Origin: Nemopilema nomurai
Taxonomy: Eukaryota; Cnidaria; Scyphozoa; Rhizostomeae; Rhizostomatidae
Direction of reading: 5' to 3'
DNA: 64,000 nucleotides
Assembly: GCA_003864495.1 (NCBI GenBank)
Contig: ML133493.1
Coordinates: 1,867,820 to 1,931,819, forward strand
In this document: positions 1-13,500 of the stretch, one piece after another
Numbering within the stretch: the stretch's first letter is position 1
How the letters are laid out: each line of letters starts with the position of its first letter
Program-made: the position numbers and the translations under genes
Notes under the pieces: model-generated
Seen by the model: the letters and a program-made list of their open reading frames with translations, nothing else
The model's database searches: none
Told to the model about the DNA's origin: nothing

Positions 1-1404
1 AAAAGACAAATAAACAAAATGATGTTAATGCACAATACAGGTGTCTAAGATATTCATAATCTTAAAAGCAGTTGAAAGTAATTGTTAATTGTATATATCA
101 TGCATAAGCTGTCAGAATTGTGGCTTAAACAGGTGATCTTGCCGTTGACAAAAAAATCACAACCTTGAAAACTACGGTTGCGCATCCCCTATAAGCGCTA
201 AATGATATTAGATTTATAAGAAGAAACGTCAAATTAAGTTCTCGTATGGGCATGTCTTGCTAAGGAATCAACCAACCTTCAATATATATAGAACTATTAC
301 CATTCCGTGTCACTCGATCAGCTTCTGGAGTTAAGGCTTTCAACAATGGCTTTTGTAAATGTTCCTTGAAGGCACAAGTGCATCTTGAAAGACCTTACTT
401 TAATCACGAAGCAGCGGGGTCGTAATATTTGCATACTTATTTGAGTACTTTTTTGTCTAATACTTCTCAGATTTTCTAAACGTCAGAAAGTGGGCAAAAG
501 CTAACAAAATAGAGGTGTTTAGTAAATCCTTGTGTTGTATACAGCTTCGAGATATTTTTTCCAAACGGATTGTGTTTCCACCAAACAAAAAGGTTTAGTA
601 GCAAATGAATTTTTATACCGATGTGAATCTTGGTAATGACTATCGCCTTCCATATTGGAGTTTAGGGGCCTGCTTTTATATCTATGTAAAATCCTATTCC
701 ATATTGGCAAAGAAAGCTCGCATTTCACTTGGAACTTCTGAAAAAATGTGCGAATAGACGCATAAAACAATCGTGTCCCTTTATCTGAACTAACAATTTT
801 GTCCGAGCCACAATTTATTCATACTTTATTCTATATTATTCGATATTCACAATATATTGTTTGCCTTTTTGTCTTTTTTGATATTTGCATACACTGAGGC
901 GTGTCGGACAAAAAAGTGCTTTAAGTAAGCGGAAACAATGATTCCTTTGCGAATGTTATTTTGAAGCTTTGTAGTACAAAAATTCACCTTTATAGTGTTA
1001 CTTTTTAGTTTCTTCCTGGCACTTCTTTGTTTCGTTCAATTCCTGCTATAGCTAAAAACAAAACTAGTCATGAGAGACTAAAAAATGCAATCTAATCAGT
1101 ATAAAAATTACCAAGAACCTGAACTACAAAATGTCCTATAAAGAACCTGTACTAACTATTGCTTTTGTCATTTAATTATTTGGCTTGGCTTAATATCAAA
1201 TAAGGTTACATAAGTGTATCATTTTAAAGCCACAGCCACAACGAGTCAGAGTAATCTCTTTGCTTTTTGTTTTAACTTATTCATCCCTAAAATATCTATT
1301 CTACCCGCTTTACCCACAGAGAGCGCAACATTGTTCTTTAAATCTTTTCTTTGCTTGGAAAAGCCATTAGTACGCATCAATGGTATTTCTCACTGACTTT
1401 TTAG
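1..1404. other. Upstream intron or 5' flank, no gene recognised
   Basis: AT-rich sequence with only short chance reading frames (longest 83 codons at 519-770, - strand, no recognisable motif). I saw no EGF exon, signal peptide exon or promoter motif that I could support. Confidence 0.5.
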
Positions 1405-1527
1405 ATCTAGATGAGTGTGCAATCGGTTCGCATAACTGTGCGAACGAGTCGAAGTGCTTCAACAAAAATGGTTCTTATGGTTGTATTTGCAGCCTTGGAT
1501 ACAGTGGCAATGGATTCAGATGCACAG
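1405..1527 (+). CDS. Receptor exon 1 in window: EGF repeat 1
   Basis: This 123-bp phase 1-1 exon encodes one EGF repeat starting D-L-D-E-C with six cysteines and ending CTG. The acceptor is tttttag. The only donor that keeps the common phase-1 boundary is CAG|GCAAGC at 1528, a GC-type donor. No earlier EGF exon is visible between 1 and 1404. Confidence 0.8.
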
Positions 1528-4500
1528 GCAAGCATGCATATTGAGTTTCTTTTGTTAATAACCAGTTTTGTCGTTATTTACTAGCAGAAAATTGGAAAAT
1601 TGGTCCTTATTGATAGCTATCAATGTTAAAATATGCATTACTTTAAACGCATAGCTTTTATGCTTACTCTGAAACGCCTAGAAAGAGAATATGACAAGTT
1701 TTGTTACTTCAATTGCTGAAAATGATCCAAAGATATCTAAGTATCAATAAAAGTAAGAGAAAGGCAATTTGTATCAAAATATATAATGTTAGAGTATATT
1801 ACAATGAAGTAAAATTATATAACATTTTTTAATATTTAATAATGAAAAATATTGCGTTGTCTGCATCTTCATTATATCATCATTAATGTTTGAAATGGAA
1901 ATAATTCCCGTAAATCTCAAGGTAATCAAATTCAAGCTTACTTTTGCAGATATTGATGAATGCAGTCAAAACACACATCAGTGTCACATATATGCCCAAT
2001 GCCAGAATGTGCCAGGGTCCTATGTTTGCAGGTGTAAAAGTGGATATAATGGAACAGGCACAATTTGTGAAGGTAATTATTAATTACCAAATAGCTTCGA
2101 TTCGCTGTTGCAGGCCAATCACAATGCAGACTGGCTTCAAATAATGTAGTGATTTGCGTATAAAACCCGGACCAGCTTGCATTTGCAGGGTATGACGTCA
2201 TACCAAAGCCTTTCGAGAACGCATTCAAGAAATGCTTCTGGCAAAGTTTTGTTTCTTTGAAGGTTCACAATGGCTTGAAACGTCTCGTCAGGGAGCTTAC
2301 AAGCACTTAACGCAGCACTGGCTTTTCCTTGTAAAGCGCTTCTGTGATTCCATTGCTTGCTGTTGTCTTTCTATATCTTTATCTAAATATTCGCTTTCAA
2401 GCATGAAAACCTGGATTTCGCATTAGAAACTGACCACAGTAACACTTCTATTGTGAGAAACTATAGAGCTGAATAGAACTCTTGGCTGCTTCTTACTTTG
2501 GAATAAATTTTTGCCTCTCTTTATCTGCATCATAGACTATCCTTTCTATCACTTTGATAGTCAAACTCCGGCCCATTTTCAACTCCTCGCTTTGTACTTC
2601 TTCGCTGCAAGGCAAAACAAAGCAAAGTTTGAAAGTCAACTCTCGGTACTTTTATAACTTGGAAATATCTGGTGGTGGTGGAAGAAGATCAATCCTATTT
2701 TGTTTCTAACTTTAAGATATGGACGAGTGTCTTCTTGGGAGCCACCAGTGTCATCACCAAGGAAGATGCAACAACACCCTTGGTTCTTATACCTGTAGCT
2801 GTGCTAATGGGTACTCTGGCAATGGACGTGAATGCCAAGACATCAACGAGTGCCTTACCGGCAAGCATCATTGTCATGCAAATGCCATTTGCTTGAATGT
2901 AGCAGGCACTTTCAACTGTACATGTGCTAGTGGATACTTTGGAACTGGGCAAATATGTCATGACGTAGACGAATGTGTAGAAATGGTGCACAACTGTGAC
3001 AGAAATGCACTGTGTGCCAATCATCCGGGCTTTTTCAATTGCACATGTTTGCCCGGGTTTACCGGCTCAGGGACTGAATGCATTGATATTGACGAATGCG
3101 TGGCCAAACTTAGGCCGTGTGATCCGAATGCAGTTTGCCAGAATACCTTTGGTTCTTTCACCTGCAAATGCCGTGATGGATTTGCGGGTAATGAGACATA
3201 TTGTTTCGATGTTGATGAATGCAAAAATGGCACTCATTCATGCCACTTACAAGCTGCTTGTGCAAATACTGTTGGTTCGTACACTTGCAGATGCAACAAC
3301 GGCTTTCACGGGAACGGCACCTTCTGTGATGATGTGAACGAATGCATTGGCGGAGGGCATTCGTGTCATGTTGACGCCCTGTGTATCAACGACTGGGGCT
3401 CGTATAAATGTCATTGTACTGACGGATATGAAGGCAGTGGTTTTGTGTGCAGTGATGTTGACGAGTGCCGTAATAGTAATAATTGTAGCACTGACGGAGT
3501 TTGTCACAACACGAAAGGCAGTTACACTTGTGAATGCAGCAAGGGTTTCAATGGAAATGGCATTGACTGCAATGATATAAATGAATGTATGCTTGGCTTG
3601 CATAACTGCAGTCTGAATGCAACTTGCCATAACCACAAAGGTTATTACCATTGCACTTGCAAGAAGGGATATACAGGAAATGGACTTGAATGCATAGACG
3701 TTAACGAGTGTAAAGAGGGCCTTCATAAGTGCCATGCAAATGCTTCTTGCATAAATACTGCCGGGTCAGTCATATGTCGTTGCGATAGTGGATTCCAAGG
3801 GTCTGGAAACGAATGCACAGATGTTGATGAATGCGAAAGTCAGGTGCATAATTGCAGTATTCATTCAGCATGTAGAAATCTTCCAGGGTCGTACACATGT
3901 GCATGTAGATTGGGGTACTCTGGAGATGGGTTTTCCTGCAGTGATATCAATGAGTGTTCACTTGGTCTTCATACCTGCCACGCAAAGGCAAGCTGCCTAA
4001 ATTCTATCGGTAACTACTCCTGTTCCTGCATCCAAGGCTATTCGGGAAATGGATCGCATTGTTCTGACGTAGATGAGTGCGAGCTCGCAGCGCACAATTG
4101 CTCTGAGGCTGCGCAGTGTCTAAACAGTCCTGGAAAGTATTCCTGTATCTGTAACCATGGGTACACTGGGACTGGACTCCAGTGTCTAGATCTTGATGAG
4201 TGTCGTGATTCCGCTGCTAACTGCCACCTCGATGCACGTTGTCAGAATACAATCGGCTCGTACGCCTGCAAATGCAACTCTGGCTATGCCGGGAACGGCA
4301 AAGTGTGCTCAGGTTAGAAATCATCCATCCATTCACCTCATGCAATAAATACAAGCTTGTCGTAGTTCTAGAATGCTGCTACTTCCAAGGCTTTTATAAT
4401 AACCACTTGAATTTTTAGCTTTGGTATCGGGGTTGCCACGTTTCTTAACATCCCCATTTTCTAAACATCAATCAAAATAACTTATTTCTAGCCAAAAAGA

Positions 4501-7500
4501 ATTATACCCGAAAAGTTCAAGAACGAGTAACTTTTGTTTTGATTGCATTTGCTAGAGCCATTTCCTACTTCCCTCCTAGATATAGATGAGTGTACAACAG
4601 GACTTCACAACTGCCATAGAAATGGCACGTGCCACAACCGTAATGGAGGCTTTTCATGTTCCTGCGTTGCTGGATACAGCGGCGATGGGTTGAACTGCTC
4701 TGGTACGCTAATAATCGGGCAATTATCTGCAACCTTTGGTATTACTTGAATGCTGCAGCAATGAGAAGAAGCTACAAGCTCAAGTGCTTTTGGTTTCTAG
4801 TTTCCCAAGAATTTTAAACAAATTTTCATTTTTGCTGTCACTTGAGGCCTTGGGAAAGAAACATATTGTCTCCGGCTTAAAAAATGCGCCATTTACCGTC
4901 ATGCTTTGCCATTAATCAATTTTGTTTTCTCATTTACTGCCATTTGCAGTGTTTCAATGTCAGATTATCATTTTCATTTTCATTTTCAAATTCTAAATGT
5001 ATATCATGAGTATGTTCACATGATGATTCAATAAACAGGTGAGCTCTTTAGTCTTAAAATTTCTTTTTAGTATTAGAGTAAACACTTGACTTATAGACCT
5101 TGATGATACAATTTGCATTAGAGAAAAGATGTTAATGAATTCGTTTCTGATCTGTTTAAACTACTGAATATTTCCAGTTTTATTTTTAATCACGTACTAA
5201 CATCAACCCTGTTTAATAGTTTCTTTTGAAGCATTCTGCAGACTTCTTACGCAAGTTGAATATTACACTTAAATGAAATGGCAGGAAAAACATTTTTTAA
5301 AGAAATTGACAAAGAGTAAACTCTCCTTTGATTCTTCTTCATTTTTACAGATGTCGATGAGTGCCTTAAAGGAACTCATTCCTGCCACACAGAAAGCGTG
5401 TGTCGAAACTCACAAGGGTCCTTTTCTTGCTCCTGCAAATCTGGGTTCTCTGGAGATGGCGTCTTATGTGAAGGTAATACTGAAATTAGACTTTGATAAA
5501 TAGGTCTACGCACATTGATGCGTTTTCTTCTTGATAACAAGCCGAATCTCTTTAGGTTTCATTTACAAGTCATTCACAGTAATTGTTCTTTAAGTTATCG
5601 AAATAAGAAGCTTGCCAGCTTTTGTTTTTGATAGCCAAGTCGAAGTAGAAGTTCTTCTTCAAGCATAACAGTAATGGGAAATAATAGTTTTAATTTTAAA
5701 TTTCAAGGAACGATGAAGTAGCGTGGTTTCAACATGTAAAGTAACCTGCAGCAACGATGCAGTGATTTGTGATTGTTTACATTGCTTGTCTGTTGAACAA
5801 CATGTCTGTTTACTAGATGTCGATGAATGTTCTCAAAACTCGAGCTCTTGTCATCCTGATGCGAAATGCATAAACCAGCATGGCTCTTACCTCTGCACCT
5901 GCAACCATGGATATTCCGGCAGTGGACATTCTTGTGAAGGTTAACCGCTATTAATGCAAAGCCCATTTTGGCAAAATGAAGATAATTCTTTGTTTGTCAG
6001 CCTTGTCTTGAAGAAGAAGCAAGACATCTTCAAATATAAACTTTAAAATATTTACAAAATCTTGCAAAAATCTTTAAGCAGATTATTATGATTTAAAAAC
6101 TATACTTCTACTAAAACTTTAAACACACTACTTAATGGGTAAAAAGTTAAGCAATGCGCTACATAGAGTGCTAGTGTGAAATTTCACATTTTACATGAAA
6201 TTTCATATAAAATTTCAATTATCCACATTACAATTTTATAATTTAATGTCATATTATTATTCATATTATAATTTTACATTCTAAAATTTTTGGGAAATGT
6301 TTTACGCGAGAACATAATGTTTTAGTAGTCACTTCAGTTGTCAATCAGATCCTCTTTGGAGATAATAATGATTGTTTTCCTAATTCATAAATCAACTAGC
6401 TAGAAAAAGTTAATCTGATTAACTTCTTGCTCTCTTTTTACGGTATCTGTTAATGTGCAAAGAATTAAATTTCAAAAAGTAGGCTCAAGTATAACTATGT
6501 TTGATTCACCCGTCATACCTGGCATGTTAAGAGAGAAAATGTTTCCAAGGGATTGCTTATTTTTAAGGAAGGAGAAAAAGGTGTAGTCACACCACCTTTC
6601 GATACAAGGCGACATTAAAGTTGTCAAAATATGGTCATTGAATTTTTGCTTTACATTGTTCAGTCCCTAAAGCTAGCACTGCAACAGTTATGGGCATGAA
6701 TAAGTGAGACAGATTTAGGAACAAGTAACAACTTTTGTCTGACTTAAATGATCAGCTATGTTTTTCTAGTCATTGAGCTCTTATTATTGTTGACTGGCTC
6801 TGATGTTCTCACATTTATGACATCTAACGGTATAAATATAAGTATTTATGTCTTGTTTGTCAGATGTGAACGAATGTACAAGAGGTTTGCATAACTGTCA
6901 CGAACATTCGCTTTGTCAAAACACGAAGGGCTCTTTTATGTGTACATGTGTTGATGGGTACTCGGGCGACGGACGGCTGTGCAATGGTAAGTCTTCTGCC
7001 TTAAATGCACTGATATAGGAAGCGTGATATTGCAAGCTTTTTTGGAAAATTAAAAATAAACTAATGATTTACTCACATTGATGTTCTGGATGATCAGCGT
7101 GCTGCAGTTGAAAAAATATTTGTTATAGAAATAGTCATAATATATAATATCCATTAAAACGTCATTGAAGCTTATATATTATCTATTCTAGAGAGTTATT
7201 TAGGAAAATGACAAAAATTGATTTAATAAAAATCAGGAAAGAAAAAAAAGCGATTAATTCTGAGGTCATTCCAATACTAAACATAGCTACATGTATAAAA
7301 TCATTTAAAATTATTAAAAATCAGGCTTCATTGCATAAGTTTGAAAATCCATTTCAAATAATAATTTCAAGTAAGGCTTGGATTTACATCTTCAGAGTTT
7401 TTTATTTTGATGAGCAATATAACTTCACAAATCATGATTCACGTCGAAATCCTCTTTGATTTCATCAATTTTTTGCGCCAAATCTAAATTCCTCAGAATT

Positions 7501-10500
7501 TCTTTATGATTATATGATTATATGATTATATTTATTATATGATTAATAAGTATGACATATAATCTAGAAATTGCTAGCCTGTTGTTCAAAACATTTTGCA
7601 GATATTGATGAATGTTCAAGTGGATTGCATTGGTGTCATGAACATGCAAGTTGCCACAACGTTAATGGATCTTTCTTGTGTTCTTGTCGAGATGGCTATT
7701 CTGGAAGTGGAAAATCTTGTTCAGGTAGACGCCATAAATACTTTGCGCTTGCCTTTCATATACAACTTTATAATGTGCATGCAAAGCCTATTTTCATGTT
7801 TAAGTGAATTCTCCTTCAATCTTTTTAACAACATTCTATTTTTCTACAATTAAACATTGGTTTATATGTACTTGCTTTTCCATTTTTCTACAATGTTTCA
7901 GTGGCTATGATGTACTTTTTCTTTTACCTAGCTTTTTCAAGAATCGAAGCATGTCTGCAGTAGTTGCTAAATAATGATAACATTGTTTGCGTATCAATAA
8001 AGAGAAAATTGCTTATTTTTCACGAGCTAACGCAACAATTGCTCCGACTAACTTCCTCTTTTCATATTTTAACGATAAAGCTTCATGAATCTTCACTGAC
8101 ATACACAAGTTATGAAAAAATTGCAATCAGAGATTGGCTCAGTTGACTAGCCTGCAGCGTTTTAGCACAAGAGCATTGAGTCATGGTTCTATCAATAATG
8201 TTATCTTGAATTTATGTTTAGACATCGACGAGTGCCAATTGGGACAACACACATGTGCTTCAAATGCCATTTGCTCCAATGTCAAAGGCTCGTTCAATTG
8301 CTCTTGCATTACTGGTTACACAGGAAACGGGCAAGTTTGTGCTGGTAACGCTGAGGATCCTTCCCTCTAATGTTGTCACTTTCGTTGCTTTGGGCACCAT
8401 TATTAAATTGGTCCCTTTTCATGTGATTATTCCTTTTCAGCAAACACATATACAGCTGTTTGTGTTCCTTTATAAAGCAAAGCATGACGGTAGATGTATG
8501 CTCCTGGGGTCCGGGACCTTTAATGTTGAATTAACATTTCTGCCCATCAGTTCATTAAATACAAATGACAGAATTTACAACATTTTATCAGATATTGATG
8601 AATGCCGACAACATTCTCACCGCTGTCACCACAACGCAACGTGCAATAATACCAAGGGATCATACACTTGTCACTGCCTCAATGGCCACTCGGGTAATGG
8701 CACCCACTGCTCAGGTGAGTCTAATAGATTGATTACGTTGTTGTTTCAAGTAAGTCAAGTAATACTTGTTTCGACACCTGAGGATGTTAAAACGGGAGTG
8801 ACATGCTCGATAAAGTGGTTGAGGTCTTCGGACCAAGTAAACTCGGGAAGTGAGAGTTGGTGAAGCGAAGAGAGTGCGGCAGGCGAAGAAAGGTGGTGAA
8901 TGACAGACGTAAGTTGTGCAAGCTCGTCGGCTCACGATTAGTTTGCGAAGTTTGTTCTTTCTTAACATCAGTCAAGTCCTGAATTAAACCAAGGGTCTCT
9001 TTGCGAGACATGAAACGAAAATAACGGGCATCCACCAGATGCGAGGAGCGTTCTATGGCGCGCATATACCGCCAAAAATAACTCTTTCTAAAATTTCAGC
9101 ACAATGTTTAAAAGTTTAGTGATCTTCTAAAAGTTCACTTGCTCTGCATTCTCATGTAAGGCTAGTCTTAAAATTTCATTCATTTCCAAAGTTTCAACCA
9201 CCGTTCAACATTTTCTAAAATTTCAACTACTTAAGCAACGTTTCTAAAATTCCAATCGCTTGCTCTGCGAGATTTCTAAAATTTCAGTCATTTCCAAAGT
9301 TTCAACCACCGTTCAACATTTTCTAAAATTTCAATCACTCTAAAGTTTCAGTGGCTTCTCCAAAATTTCAATGGTGAATGTTGATAGCCTCTTCCTGAAC
9401 TTTGCCAAGCAGCCTCCTTTTGTGCTCCAACATAAGGAAAGTCATGGCGGAAGCTTCTCTGCCACAACGATGGTCCGCTGCTGATTTGCTTCGTGACATG
9501 ATCAGAAGAATAAGAATTGCCGGCGAACGATCATCATTAAATGACGAAAACATGGCAGATTCGATTCATTTTAGGATTGACTACCTTATTCATACAATTT
9601 TAAGGTACGAAGATGTTGTTCCTTGCCAAACTTCAAATCTGAGGGGAGTTAGTAACGTTACCTGACAAATACGGGCGTGACATATACGGGCTTTTCTGAC
9701 ATATACGGGCGTCTAGTATAGGCGATGTTATTCGTTGAATATTTACCCCCCAGCTTTTCCAAAACTGAATTTTATTCCATTCTGCGATTATTTTCGGCGT
9801 ATTAACCTTCATGGAAGAAAGCGTTAACACCACCAACTAATAAATTACTGGCCGACCTGCAGGTTAGGACAAGTAGGCCTGTGAAATCAAAATACAGTTC
9901 TCTGTGGGTTGAGCATTTATCGATTTGAAGTTCAAATCTCAACAACATTTTCGCCAAATGTCATATAATTTTTCACAAACCCCCAAGCCCAAAACATTAG
10001 GCCCTTCTGCGGAAATTGTTATCAAGGGCAAAGCCCGAATTGATAAACACTACTTGTCAGAAGGGGATTTCCGAACATACAAAAGCCTTTCACTTGGGTA
10101 GTAACGGCGCTGCAGTGAATCTGCCATGTTTTCGTCATTTAATGATGATCTTTTGCCGGCAATTCTTATTCTTCTGATCATGTCACAAAGCAAATCAGCA
10201 GCGGACCATCGTTGTGGCAGAGAAGCTTCCGCCATGACTTTCCTTATGTTGGAGCACAAAAGGAGGCTGCTTGGCAAAGTTCAGGAAGAGGCTATCAACA
10301 TTCACCATTGAAATTTTGGAGAAGCCACTGAAACTTTAGAGTGATTGAAATTTTAGAAAATGTTGAACGGTGGTTGAAACTTTGGAAATGACTGAAATTT
10401 TAGAAATCTCGCAGAGCAAGCGATTGGAATTTTAGAAACGTTGCTTAAGTAGTTGAAATTTTAGAAAATGTTGAACGGTGGTTGAAACTTTGGAAATGAA

Positions 10501-13500
10501 TGAAATTTTAAGACTAGCCTTACATGAGAATGCAGAGCAAGTGAACTTTTAGAAGATCACTAAACTTTTAAACATTGTGCTGAAATTTTAGAAAGGGCTA
10601 TTTTTGGCGGTATATGCGCGCCATAGCGTTCTACATCATAATAATACTTCTAACGCGAATGGAGTTGTTGATGATGTTTTTTGCATTTAGACGTTGATGA
10701 ATGTCGTCTTGGCTCGCACACTTGTGACGTCAATGCCATTTGTCGTAACACAAAGGGCTCCTTTATCTGTTTGTGTGGTAAAGGCTTTCAGGGGAATGGC
10801 TCTTTCTGTACAGGTAAGAATTGCTATAATCTAAGTTTTTGTTCGGTTACTGCTTAAACGAAGTTAGCAATTATCTTCGTTACGGTTGTATATAAGATTA
10901 GTGCAAAGATGGTATCTTTATGCTAATGTCATTATAGAGTTCTTTAATCAAACTTCTTGCAAACAAAAGGTGTCCCCAACAATATTCAAACCATGAAGGA
11001 AGATTCAATTAAAATGTTTTTTGCTTTCTAAAGTTTATCTTCTAAGCTATAATGTTTGGCGTAACGCAACAACAAACTTTCTTAATAATAGTGGTTCACT
11101 TTTGATCTCTGCACTGATTCAAAGTTACAATTTCTTCAGAAAATTCTGAGTGGAAATTGGGCTGAAAGTCTTTATGCTTAACATTAACATTTAGAAGATT
11201 TAATCTTTGCCATCCGTTTTTCTCATGTCACCCCCCAGATGCAAAAGCTTACCATTCTAAGTGTCCAACAAAGTCTTTCTTTGTGGCTTTTCAATTTCCA
11301 CTGCTCTTCGCAGTCTACAGGTAAACCAAAACCACTGTTTTACACATAGGAAGAAAATCTCCTTGCCACAACTTTGCAAAAAAGTTTACTTTTGACGTAC
11401 TTTGGCTTCCAGACCCTCTTGAATTATTCATAGCGTGTTACAATTTTTGCGATGTTATCTAAGTTCCCGTTGGATGCGTTACATTTGAAATAGCGAAAGA
11501 TAGAGTGGCACTACTGGAAAATCGTATAATTCAGTGACTGAATAGAACGTGCCTTTGCTGATGCGACAAAAGAATCACGCTGGACAATGCAACTATGCAT
11601 CATGCTTATCTTCTCTTTCTGCTTTAATTGTCTTCCAACGTCAAGTGAAAAGTCTCTCAATGGTAAGCGCAATAGAATTTTCAATGGTGATACACTGCTC
11701 TAGACATTAGTTATATTGGATGCAATTTGTTTGGAATGTCTTGCATGAGTTAGGTAGTCAAAATAAGGGATAGAAAGGCTCGTCACAGTTGATGCAACTA
11801 TCGATTAATGTACTTTGGCAGCTGTAGAAATTTGATAATAGCTTCACCGGCTATATATTTTGATAATTGCTTCACCGATCTCTCTTTAGTTAGATTAGGA
11901 AACTAAATAGGGGTGACTGGTTTTGCAGCACTTGTCAAAGAAAAGAACTGCTAGTTTCGCATGAGAAATTGTTGAGCTAATCTTGAGGGCAAGATGCACT
12001 CATTGTGTAATAATATCTTTTAGATATTGTAGACAAACCAACTCATTTCAATAATTTTAAACTACATCTTTAAGACCCTAATGTCTTTGCAAAATAATTG
12101 ACTCTAATTCACGCAGTGTCTTGGTCCTAAAAGTCTTCTCTGCTGTTTTGCAAAACGCGCTCGCCAAACCACGAGTAAATATGAGCTGCATAATTGTCAT
12201 TTTGTGATAACACAGCCAGAAGTGGATGTATAAACCAAAAATTTTGAAAATTAGGTCAAAAGGCTATTTATAAAGTGCACTGTTTTTGCCGATTTGCCTA
12301 TTGAATCCGTTCAATTTATTGTCCCGAGAATACTGCTCAAAAAAGCGACACAAGAGAGCCTCATATCACGCCCGCCTTTCCTGAGCCTAAACTTGCGCCA
12401 AAGAAACAAATTTGATGAGCATCGAACTAAATTGAGACAGTCATGAATAAATGACCTCAGATCATCGTTTTCAGCTACAAGGATTTCTGTCACAAATTCG
12501 GCTTTTACAAACCTTAGTTGACGCAAAGCACGTACCCCAATTTATGCCAGTTGACGTAAATCGGACCCAGGCCCTCGATTAGGCACCGCACCTCAGGTTA
12601 TGAAATGTGACGCTTAGCGAGACATTCCTTGTTATAGGAGATTAGAAAAGATTAACAAGTGAAGTCTTATTCTAGACCAATACTTCGCCGTTCTTATTTA
12701 TTTTCATCAAAAGATGATTTATCTACTTCAAGGTGACTGTATTTGTTTTCTCCATTAGCTCACGATCTTGAATATAAGCACGATAAAGTTTTTTTCGTAT
12801 AGCATATTAATGTAGAAAGTAACAGAACATAACTAAATTTCCATTCTGAGTTGTGCAACGGCTATGTCGAGCTTGCCATATCTTTAATTGTTTCTGTTCA
12901 TCTCTTGATCTCAATCTTATCTCAAAAAGAAGAATATTTTTGGTAGACCTCAACAGACCTCAAATACATAAATTGTTAATCTCTAATTAACCTAAGCCCG
13001 CGAGTCTTTGATTGCCGAATCAAGTATAAAAATGTATGTAGCATCGGATCAAATCTGGCTCTTTGACTGACGTGTTGACACAAAATGAGCATGTGAAATA
13101 TTTTCTGGTCGGTCAGCAAAAAGCCCTTGTAGATAATTGTTCTACCACAAAATTAGTTTTTTAATCAAGCCTCAAACAAATCAGTTTTTCTTCTAAAAAC
13201 AAAGCATCTAGGTCTACAATGACGTTCGATCAGAGTCTTAAAAATGTGGTTGTAAATATCTATAAACAATCACTTAATGTCCTTTTTTGTACAAAGTGGA
13301 AAGTGGAAGTATCGCAGCTTTCACGAGAATTTAAAGTAATCTGAAAACGCTATCCGCTTTAAATGATTATCAATTGATTATCAACTACCAAATAAAATAC
13401 TACAATTCCATGATTGAAAGTTTATCAGCAACTGTTACGAATAATTCTTTATCACAAATGATTCTAAGACGCACCGACCTACTGACCGTTATAAGTAAAA

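Larger units (their letters stand above)
9055..10624. mobile_element. Foldback-type DNA transposon with about 508-bp inverted arms
   Basis: The left arm (9055-9562) and right arm (10117-10624) are near-identical inverted copies of about 508 bp separated by about 554 bp. The outer ends read ATGGCGCGCATATACCGCC and its complement. An 8-bp direct duplication, AGCGTTCT, flanks the element at 9047-9054 and 10625-10632. Each arm has subterminal repeats built from TTTCTAAAATTTCA and AAAGTTTCAACCACC. No transposase is visible, so it is non-autonomous. Long repetitive inverted arms are typical of foldback elements, and an 8-bp duplication suggests hAT-like machinery; the duplication can be extended ambiguously to 9 bp. 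It lies in the intron between EGF repeats 22 and 23. Confidence 0.85.

Noticed and set aside
2695..3024. 109-codon - strand frame opposite the EGF exon
   Set aside because: Same explanation: a complementary shadow of the repeat-coding strand.
3247..3735. 162-codon open frame on the - strand opposite the EGF exon
   Set aside because: It is the complement of the EGF-repeat exon, with no motif or splice support of its own.
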